From assembly GCA_003520365.1 (NCBI GenBank), contig DOUW01000044.1, positions 513 through 6,467 on the forward strand: a DNA stretch of 5,955 nt, read 5' to 3'. This stretch comes from Massilia sp. (GTDB lineage: Bacteria > Pseudomonadota > Gammaproteobacteria > Burkholderiales > Burkholderiaceae_D). Shown here in pieces: positions 1-5,955 of this stretch. The translations under genes and the position numbers were made by a program. Position 1 is the first letter of the stretch, and the number at the start of each line of letters is the position of its first letter. Below the pieces are notes generated by a model. The model had not been told where the DNA came from. It was given only the letters and a program-made list of their open reading frames with translations, and did not search any database.

Positions 1-1257
<1,257 letters not shown>

Positions 1258-1278
1258 TCCAGACGCGCGACCGAACAG

Positions 1279-1320
1279 CGCCATCCGCCGGGCTCACGCC
1301 CAGCCGATGGCGTTTTTTTT
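1279..1320 (+). terminator. Intrinsic (rho-independent) terminator after infB
   Basis: A 7-bp perfect outer stem (CGCCATC at 1279-1285 with GATGGCG at 1306-1312) encloses a further GC-rich inner pairing (GGGC 1290-1293 with GCCC 1298-1301, loop TCAC). The stem is followed directly by eight T (1313-1320). It starts 22 bases after the infB stop. This is the standard layout of an intrinsic terminator. It lies within what is usually one operon, so it may be partial (an attenuator or mRNA 3'-end stabiliser) rather than a full stop. Confidence 0.85.
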
Positions 1321-1353
1321 ATCGCGCGCACCGCGTACGCCCGATGCGGCGCA

Positions 1354-1382
1354 ATCGATGTACCATCGTCAAAAAATATAAA
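1354..1382 (+). promoter_or_regulatory. Possible weak promoter just upstream of rbfA
   Basis: After the terminator comes an A/T-rich island in an otherwise GC-rich region. TATAAA at 1377-1382 could serve as a -10 box. At 17-bp spacing the -35 position (1354-1359, ATCGAT) matches the sigma-70 consensus poorly. If used, transcription would start within a few bases of the rbfA ATG at 1392 and give an almost leaderless mRNA. The A/T richness may instead only keep the ribosome-binding region unstructured. The call rests on position and one hexamer. Confidence 0.2.
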
Positions 1383-1391
1383 GCAATCATC

Positions 1392-1808
1392 ATGGCAAAA
1401 CACAGCAAAACCATCCCCCAGCGCGGCTTGCGCGTTGCCGACCAGATCCAGAAAGACTTGTCGGAACTGATCGCCTTTGAACTGAAGGACCCGCGCGTGG
1501 GCATGATCACGCTCACCGAAGTGCAGCTCACGCCGGACTACGCGCACGCGAAGATTTACTTCACCTTGCTGAAAGACAGCAAGGAAGAAGTCAAGCAGAC
1601 GCTCGAAGGCCTGAACAAGGCGTCGGGCTACCTGCGCAACATGCTCGGCAAGCGCCTGCACATCCACACGCTGCCGGCGCTGCACTTCCTGCACGACACC
1701 TCGACCTCGCGCGGCCTGCAGATGTCGGCCCTGATCGACCAGGCCAACGCCGTGCGCGCCGCCGACTTCGGCGAAGACGAGGCGGATTCCGCGTCGGGTA
1801 AAGAGTGA
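1392..1808 (+). CDS. rbfA: 30S ribosome-binding factor RbfA
   Basis: RbfA binds the immature 30S subunit near the 5' end helix of 16S rRNA, helps the late maturation steps, and is needed for growth in the cold. The product is 138 residues, close to the family's usual 120-135. It is a single KH-like domain: the conserved N-terminal helix ([18 protein letters not shown], 10-27), the DPRVG turn at 33-37, the strand [12 protein letters not shown], and the Ala-Ser-Gly helix kink at 77-79 that marks this KH variant. A short acidic tail follows the domain. The frame stays open upstream to 1167, inside infB, but ATG 1392 is chosen because the conserved protein begins there ([18 protein letters not shown]). 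No clear Shine-Dalgarno precedes it. Its stop overlaps the truB start. Confidence 0.96.
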   Translation: MAKHSKTIPQRGLRVADQIQKDLSELIAFELKDPRVGMITLTEVQLTPDYAHAKIYFTLLKDSKEEVKQTLEGLNKASGYLRNMLGKRLHIHTLPALHFLHDTSTSRGLQMSALIDQANAVRAADFGEDEADSASGKE

Positions 1809-2722
1809 ACGCTCGCCCGCAAAAAAAGCCGCGCGACCCCGTCGACGGCGTGCTCCTGCTCGACAAGCCGGTCGGCCTGTCGTCGAACGACGCGCTGATC
1901 CAGGCGAAGCGCGTGATGAACGCGAAAAAGGCCGGCCATACCGGCACCCTCGACCCCTTCGCCACCGGCCTCTTGCCGCTGTGCTTCGGCGAGGCGACCA
2001 AGTTTTCCCAGGACCTGCTGGAAGCCGACAAGACCTACGAGGCGACCGTCCACCTCGGCATCATGACGACCACCGGCGACACCGAGGGCGAGACCCTCGA
2101 GACGCGCGACGTGGACGTGACGCTGGAGCAGATCGAGGCGGCGCTGGCGCGCTTCCGTGGTCCGATTTTGCAAGTGCCGCCGATGTATTCGGCCCTGAAG
2201 CGCGACGGCAAGGCGTTATATGAATACGCGCGCGAAGGCATCACGCTCGAGCGCGAAGCGCGCCCGGTGACCATCCACGGCCTGGAGCTGGTCGAGTACG
2301 CCGCGCCGATGCTGAAGATCCGCGTCACCTGCAGCAAGGGCACCTATGTGCGCGTGCTGGGCGAGGACATCGGCGCGGCGCTCGGCTGCGGCGCCCACCT
2401 GAACGCGCTGCGCCGCATCCAGGTCGGTGCGCTCACCACCGAGCGCATGATCACGCTCGAGGAACTGCAGGCGCACACCGATCCGCGTTCGCTGCTGGCC
2501 CCGGTCGATGCGCTGCTGTCGAGCTTTCCATCGGTCGAATTGACGGACGAGCTGGCGAAGCGCTTCCTGAACGGGCAACGCCTGGCGCTGGGCAAGGAGT
2601 CGGTCATGGTGCCGCAGGAGCTGGGCAGGGTGCGGGTCTACCACCAGGGCAAGCTGCTCGGCACGGCGAACCTGCAGGAGTATTCCATCCTGGCACCGGA
2701 ACGGTTGATCGCGGTGCCTTGA
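1805..2722 (+). CDS. truB: tRNA pseudouridine(55) synthase TruB
   Basis: TruB isomerises U55 in the T-arm of elongator tRNAs to pseudouridine and also acts as a tRNA chaperone. The product is 305 residues, near the E. coli length of 314. It shows the N-terminal [13 protein letters not shown] motif, the catalytic motif [12 protein letters not shown] with nucleophile Asp50, the active-site Tyr78 in DKTYEA, the [17 protein letters not shown] strand-helix, and KGTYVR with Arg183. The C-terminal small domain ends in the VAPRRL-like [12 protein letters not shown]. The start is GTG at 1805, whose last two bases and the next A form the rbfA stop (GTGA). No strong ribosome-binding site is visible, so translation is probably coupled to rbfA. 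It is the last gene of the + strand operon; the next gene converges on it. Confidence 0.97.
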   Translation: MNARPQKKPRDPVDGVLLLDKPVGLSSNDALIQAKRVMNAKKAGHTGTLDPFATGLLPLCFGEATKFSQDLLEADKTYEATVHLGIMTTTGDTEGETLETRDVDVTLEQIEAALARFRGPILQVPPMYSALKRDGKALYEYAREGITLEREARPVTIHGLELVEYAAPMLKIRVTCSKGTYVRVLGEDIGAALGCGAHLNALRRIQVGALTTERMITLEELQAHTDPRSLLAPVDALLSSFPSVELTDELAKRFLNGQRLALGKESVMVPQELGRVRVYHQGKLLGTANLQEYSILAPERLIAVP

Positions 2723-2742
2723 TAACGTCGTGATTGCCGAGA

Positions 2743-2773
2743 CGTAGGGTGGGCACGGGGCGCCCACCCTACG
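2743..2773. repeat. Perfect 12-bp inverted repeat, REP-like intergenic palindrome
   Basis: CGTAGGGTGGGC (2743-2754) is exactly complementary to GCCCACCCTACG (2762-2773), with a 7-base loop. It lies between the convergent ends of truB and the c-di-GMP gene. Neither side has a T run, so it is not a classic intrinsic terminator, although the hairpin could protect 3' ends or hinder read-through from both sides. Palindromes with a GTAGGGTGGGC arm are, to my knowledge, common dispersed intergenic repeats in proteobacteria, and the GTAG end resembles REP elements moved by RAYT transposases. Membership of a family cannot be shown from one copy. Confidence 0.7.
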
Positions 2774-2833
2774 CACCACCAGCTCCGGTTAGCCTTTCCC
2801 ACCGCGACGAGGTTCGCGCTGGGCAGCGAGGCG

Positions 2834-5071
2834 TCAGCGCACCGGCAGCACCAGGCGCAGCTTGCCGAGCATCTGCGTGATCGCCTCGGCCGTCGACGGG
2901 TGGCCCAGGAAGTAGCCCTGCACCATGTCGCAACCGTACTCCTCGAGCAGCACCAACTGTTCGTCGGTTTCGACGCCTTCGGCCACCACCGCCATTTTGA
3001 GCCCGTGCGCCATGGCGATGATGGCGCGCGTGATCGCCGCGTTCTCGGAGTCCTGGGGCAGGCCGCAAATGAAACTGCGGTCGATCTTCAGGGCGCGCAC
3101 GTCGAAGCGCTTCAGGTAGTTCATCGACGAGTAGCCGGTGCCGAAGTCGTCGATCGACAGGTAGACCCCGATGCCGCGCAGGCGCTCGAGCGTGGCCATG
3201 GTCGCCTTGGCGTCGTCCATCAGCGTGCCTTCGGTCAGTTCGAGCTCGAGCAGCTTCGGGTCGAGCCCGGTGTCGTCGAGCGCCGAGAGCACGATCTGCG
3301 ACAGGTTCTCGTCCTTGAACTGCTTGGCCGAGAGGTTCACCGCCATGCGCAGCGCGCGCCGGTCGTGGCGCTGCCAGGCGCGCGCCTGGTTGCAGGCGGT
3401 GCGCAGCACCCACTCGCCAATCGGCACGATCAGGCCGGTCTCCTCGGCCAGCGGGATGAATTCGGTCGGCGAGATCACGCCGCGTTCCGGGTGGCGCCAG
3501 CGCACCAGCGCCTCGACGCCGACGATCTCGGAGGTGCGCACGTCCAGCTGCGGCTGGTACAGCAGGTAGAGCTCGTCGTTCTGCAGCGCGCGCCGCAGGC
3601 CGACCTCGAGCTTCACGTGGCTCATGATCTGCATCGTCAGCGACGAGCTGTACAGCTTGGCGTTGTTCTTGCCGCAGTTCTTCGCGTGGTACATCGCCGT
3701 GTCGGCGTACTTCAGCAGCGAGCTGCTGTCGTCGCCATCCTCCGGGAACAGCGAGATGCCGATGCTGGCGGTAACAAAAATCTCGTTGCCGTCGATCAGG
3801 AAGGGGCGCCGCATCGCCTCCTTGACGCGGTGCGCGACGTTGAGCGCGTGCTCGACCCGCTCCAGGTCCGGGATCAGGATCGTGAATTCGTCGCCGCCCA
3901 GGCGCGCCAGGTTGCTGGCCGGGTCATGCCCGATATCGTCTCCGCCGGCGTCGCCGCGCGACACCAGATCGCTCGGGCGGATCGTCTCGCGCAGGCGTTC
4001 GGAGACGATCTTCAGCAGGTGGTCGCCGACGTTGTGGCCGAGCGTGTCGTTGATGCGCTTGAAGGCGTCCAGGTCCATGAACAGCACCGCGAACTTCTTG
4101 TTGCCGATCTTCGAGCGCTGCAGCTCGCGCTCCAGGTTCTCGAGGAAGGCCTGGCGGTTCGGGATGCCGGTCAGGCTGTCGCAATAGGCCAGGCGCCGGA
4201 TCTGCTCCTCGGTGCGCTTGCGCTCGCTGATGTCGCGCACCAGGCCAAGCACTTCCGAGGGGCCGGTGGCGACCAGGCGCGCCTCGAAATGCTGGACCGT
4301 GCCGAAGCGGATCAGCTCGTACTCGACCGAGCGGATCTCCTGGGTGCGCAGCACTTCGCCGAGCTGGTCGAGCATGCGCGCCGCGATCGGCCGCGGCAGC
4401 ACTTCGGTGATGTGGCGGCCGATGCAGCGTTCGCTCGAGAAGGGAGCGTTGTCCCCGCGGCCGGCGGCGCGTGCCGGGCCATCGAGGCCCGGCACCGACG
4501 AACCGGCGCGGTCGAGCACCGTCCTTTCCTGGCCCGGCCGCTCGTGGCCCGGCCGCTCGTGGCCCGGCTCATAATCGAGGTAGAAGCCGTCGCGGTCCAT
4601 GCGGAAGAAGGTGTCGGGAATCGCCGCCAGCACCGCGCGGTTCTGGGCGTCGGCGATGCGCAGGCGCGCAATGGCGTCGCTGGCACGCAGCACGTAGAGT
4701 ACGCGGTGCCCGAGGATCGGCCAATTGATCGGCTTCGAGACGAAGTCGGTGGCGCCGGCTTCGTAGGCGCTGGTGACGGCCTCGATGTCGTCGCCGCCGG
4801 TGACCATCACGATCGGCACCAGTGCTCCGCCGGCCTGGTCCTGGCGGATCGCGCGGCAGGCGGCGAAGCCGTCCATGTGCGGCATCTCGACGTCCATCAG
4901 GATCAGGTCCGGACGCCGTTCGCGCGCGAGCCGCACCGCCTGGCGGCCGTCCTCGGCCTCGATCGCGTCCAGGCCGACCTGCTTGATCATCTCGAGCATC
5001 AGCAGCCGCATGACCGGGTCGTCGTCGGCGACAAGCACGACGCCGCGTTGGGAGGAGGGGGTAGCGGGCAT
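2834..5071 (-). CDS. REC-PAS-GGDEF-EAL response regulator (c-di-GMP synthase/phosphodiesterase)
   Basis: A 745-residue soluble protein with no signal peptide or membrane segment, likely a phosphorylation-controlled enzyme that makes and/or degrades cyclic di-GMP, the second messenger for motility and biofilm. The N-terminal receiver (about 11-128) has acidic Asp16-18, phospho-acceptor Asp60, Thr91 and Lys113, all intact. A PAS domain (about 147-282) follows, interrupted by a low-complexity insert (about 170-208). The GGDEF domain (about 285-475) has DSLTGIPNR and an intact GGDEF at 392-396, but its RxxD (365-368) is displaced by an insert. The EAL domain (about 487-740) keeps EAL 520-522, Asn579, ELTE 611-614, Asp641-Asp642 of DDFGTG, Lys662, Glu698 of AEGVET and Gln718 of QGYF, so phosphodiesterase activity is plausible. 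The ATG at 5071 has a good ribosome-binding site and lies one base after the upstream kinase stop. Which activity dominates cannot be read from sequence. Confidence 0.95.
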   Translation of the reverse strand: MPATPSSQRGVVLVADDDPVMRLLMLEMIKQVGLDAIEAEDGRQAVRLARERRPDLILMDVEMPHMDGFAACRAIRQDQAGGALVPIVMVTGGDDIEAVTSAYEAGATDFVSKPINWPILGHRVLYVLRASDAIARLRIADAQNRAVLAAIPDTFFRMDRDGFYLDYEPGHERPGHERPGQERTVLDRAGSSVPGLDGPARAAGRGDNAPFSSERCIGRHITEVLPRPIAARMLDQLGEVLRTQEIRSVEYELIRFGTVQHFEARLVATGPSEVLGLVRDISERKRTEEQIRRLAYCDSLTGIPNRQAFLENLERELQRSKIGNKKFAVLFMDLDAFKRINDTLGHNVGDHLLKIVSERLRETIRPSDLVSRGDAGGDDIGHDPASNLARLGGDEFTILIPDLERVEHALNVAHRVKEAMRRPFLIDGNEIFVTASIGISLFPEDGDDSSSLLKYADTAMYHAKNCGKNNAKLYSSSLTMQIMSHVKLEVGLRRALQNDELYLLYQPQLDVRTSEIVGVEALVRWRHPERGVISPTEFIPLAEETGLIVPIGEWVLRTACNQARAWQRHDRRALRMAVNLSAKQFKDENLSQIVLSALDDTGLDPKLLELELTEGTLMDDAKATMATLERLRGIGVYLSIDDFGTGYSSMNYLKRFDVRALKIDRSFICGLPQDSENAAITRAIIAMAHGLKMAVVAEGVETDEQLVLLEEYGCDMVQGYFLGHPSTAEAITQMLGKLRLVLPVR
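4471..4495. repeat. 10-bp perfect inverted repeat inside the PAS-coding region
   Basis: GTGCCGGGCC (4471-4480) pairs exactly with GGCCCGGCAC (4486-4495) around a 5-base loop, ATCGA. It lies within the low-complexity insert of the c-di-GMP protein, about 30 bases from the tandem 15-mers, and shares their GGCCCGG core. The very GC-rich stem would form a stable mRNA hairpin. It is not followed by a T tract on either strand, so it is not a terminator. Confidence 0.8.
4523..4567 (-). repeat. Three tandem 15-bp units encoding PGHER/PGHER/PGQER
   Basis: In coding order, the units at 4567-4553 and 4552-4538 are identical, and the third at 4537-4523 matches 12 of 15 bases. They encode residues 169-183 of the REC-PAS-GGDEF-EAL protein as three charged pentapeptides. 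The unit is a multiple of three, so copy-number change would keep the frame. The repeat begins in a surface loop of the PAS domain, right after the FYLDY strand. Confidence 0.9.
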
Positions 5072-5072
5072 G

Positions 5073-5955
5073 TCAGGTTTCCTTTTCTAGCATGGCGGTC
5101 AGCGAATGCCGCACCGCCTGGAATTCGTGTTCCATGTCGTCGAGCAGCAGCTCGGCGCCCTCGACGGTGTCGGCGCGGCCGAGGTGCTCCAGGTCCTTGC
5201 ACAGCCCGGCCAAGGTCTCGGCGCCGACGTTCGCGCTGGCCGACTTCAGGCTGTGGGCGATGCGCTTGACCGTGCCGGCGTCGTGGCCGCCGATCGCCGC
5301 GCGCAGGGTGCGCAGGTGCTGCGGCACGTCGCCGACATAGGCGTCGACCACTTTCTGCACCAGGACGTCGCCGCCGTCGCGGCTGAGCGCCCGGATCTTT
5401 TCCAGCGCCGCCCGGTTGATGACCTCGCGCTGGATGACTTCGCGTGCTTCGTCGGACAGCGTGGGCGCGGCGTCGCCATGGTGGACGCTGCCGGCGATCG
5501 GCAGCGCGATCCAGCGCCCGATCACGGCGGCCAGCTGCTGCTGGGTGAAGGGCTTCGAGCGGTAGTCGTCCATGCCGGCGGCCAGGCAGGCTTCGCGGTC
5601 GCCCTGCAGCGCGTTGGCGGTGATCGCGATGATCGGCAGGGTGTGCGGGCGGCCGCGCATCGCATCCCGCATCGCATTCGATTCGCGTTCGTCGCGCCGG
5701 ATCGCGCTGGTGGCCGCGAAGCCGTCCATCAGCGGCATCTGGCAATCCATTAGCACCGCCTCGTAGTCGCCGGCGCGCACCGCCTGCAGCGCTTCAAGCC
5801 CGTTCCTGGCGACGTGGGCCTGCAGGCCCAGGCTTTCGAGCATGGCCTTGGCCACCTCGACGTTGACCGGATTGTCCTCGGCCAGCAGCACGCGCCGCAC
5901 CCGCGCCACGCCGGGCGGAAGCGGCATGCCGGGCGGCGGCAGGAACTGCGGCGCC
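5073..5955 (-). CDS. Probable hybrid sensor histidine kinase, C-terminal REC-HPt part (5' end outside window)
   Basis: The frame is open to the window edge; 293 residues are visible. After a Pro-rich linker comes a receiver domain with the AEDNPVN signature typical of hybrid kinases. Counting from the internal Met at 5927, Asp18 and Glu17 form the acidic pocket, Asp61 (in LMDCQMPLMDG) is the phospho-acceptor, Thr103 lies in AITANAL, and Lys125 in SKPF. A C-terminal HPt domain (about 170-284) carries AHSLKSASANVGA with phospho-histidine His225. The sensor and ATPase parts would lie upstream, and a first receiver may too. A separate REC-HPt protein starting at Met 5927 is possible, but no ribosome-binding site precedes that codon and the in-frame linker continues through it. 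The stop at 5073 is one base before the start of the c-di-GMP gene, so the two are surely co-transcribed. No DNA-binding output domain is present. Confidence 0.92.
   Translation of the reverse strand, partial: APQFLPPPGMPLPPGVARVRRVLLAEDNPVNVEVAKAMLESLGLQAHVARNGLEALQAVRAGDYEAVLMDCQMPLMDGFAATSAIRRDERESNAMRDAMRGRPHTLPIIAITANALQGDREACLAAGMDDYRSKPFTQQQLAAVIGRWIALPIAGSVHHGDAAPTLSDEAREVIQREVINRAALEKIRALSRDGGDVLVQKVVDAYVGDVPQHLRTLRAAIGGHDAGTVKRIAHSLKSASANVGAETLAGLCKDLEHLGRADTVEGAELLLDDMEHEFQAVRHSLTAMLEKET
5078..5084 (-). promoter_or_regulatory. Ribosome-binding site of the REC-PAS-GGDEF-EAL gene
   Basis: AAGGAAA on the - strand lies inside the last codons of the upstream kinase gene, with its AGGA core eight bases before the ATG at 5071. 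This good match and spacing support that start codon. Because the site lies within the preceding gene, terminating ribosomes arrive next to it, which favours coupled translation of the pair. Confidence 0.7.
5656..5677 (-). repeat. 12-base-period tandem duplication in the receiver domain
   Basis: CGCATCGCAT occurs at 5656-5665 and again at 5668-5677, a period of 12 bases. On the coding strand this gives AMRD-AMRG in the loop between IRRDERESN and the LPIIAIT strand of the kinase receiver domain. The loop appears several residues longer than usual for such receivers. This is consistent with a small in-frame duplication in a tolerant surface loop. Confidence 0.55.

Noticed and set aside
1361..1366. 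TACCAT as an alternative -10 box for rbfA
   Set aside because: It matches only four of six consensus bases and has no acceptable -35 hexamer at the usual spacing.
2769..3413. A 214-codon - strand frame overlapping the EAL-coding region
   Set aside because: It is a shifted reading of the same strand as the intact EAL domain, with a low-complexity Arg/Ala/Gly product. It does not indicate a frameshift, because the 745-residue frame is continuous through all EAL motifs.
2900..5269. A 789-codon open frame on the + strand, antisense to the c-di-GMP gene and the end of the kinase gene
   Set aside because: Its product is a low-complexity run of Ala, Arg, His, Asp, Val and Gln with no recognisable domain, and it crosses the boundary of two well-supported - strand genes. 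Long antisense open frames are expected opposite GC-rich genes with strong third-position GC bias.
5925..5927. ATG at 5927 as the start of a stand-alone REC-HPt protein
   Set aside because: No ribosome-binding site precedes it, and the frame continues upstream through a Pro-rich linker typical of hybrid kinases. The gene is better treated as cut by the window edge.

Overview
The window is GC-rich and carries the end of a conserved translation operon on the + strand, facing two signalling genes on the - strand. The translation factors read like those of a betaproteobacterium. The organisation and the dispersed palindrome after truB suggest Burkholderiales, perhaps an Oxalobacteraceae member such as Massilia. 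That placement is an inference from gene and repeat style, not from a search.

Left half (1-2722, + strand): the 3' part of infB (translation initiation factor IF-2), then rbfA (30S maturation and cold-adaptation factor), then truB (tRNA U55 pseudouridine synthase). This is the familiar infB-rbfA-truB part of the nusA operon. rbfA and truB overlap by four bases (GTGA) and look translationally coupled. infB is separated from rbfA by 134 bases that hold a convincing intrinsic terminator (stem-loop plus eight T). An A/T-rich stretch follows directly before the rbfA start. rbfA-truB may therefore be partly insulated from infB.

Junction (2723-2833): truB and the - strand genes converge. The gap holds a perfect 12-bp inverted repeat of the kind scattered between genes in many proteobacteria. 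It has no T tract.

Right half (2834-5955, - strand): a two-gene signalling unit transcribed towards truB. Upstream is the C-terminal end of a probable hybrid sensor kinase (receiver domain, then HPt domain); its start lies outside the window. One base after its stop codon begins a 745-residue cytoplasmic REC-PAS-GGDEF-EAL protein, which retains the sequence signatures of both c-di-GMP synthesis and breakdown. The simplest reading is a phosphorelay in which the HPt histidine passes phosphate to the REC domain of the c-di-GMP enzyme; the pairing is inferred from layout.

No wholly new system is evident. The unusual points lie inside the c-di-GMP protein. A roughly 40-residue low-complexity stretch with a tandem pentapeptide and a strong DNA hairpin sits inside the PAS domain. 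An extra segment of about 18 residues separates the RxxD (I-site) motif from the GGDEF signature. There is no gene-free stretch longer than 300 bases, and no RNA gene, insertion sequence or CRISPR was seen.
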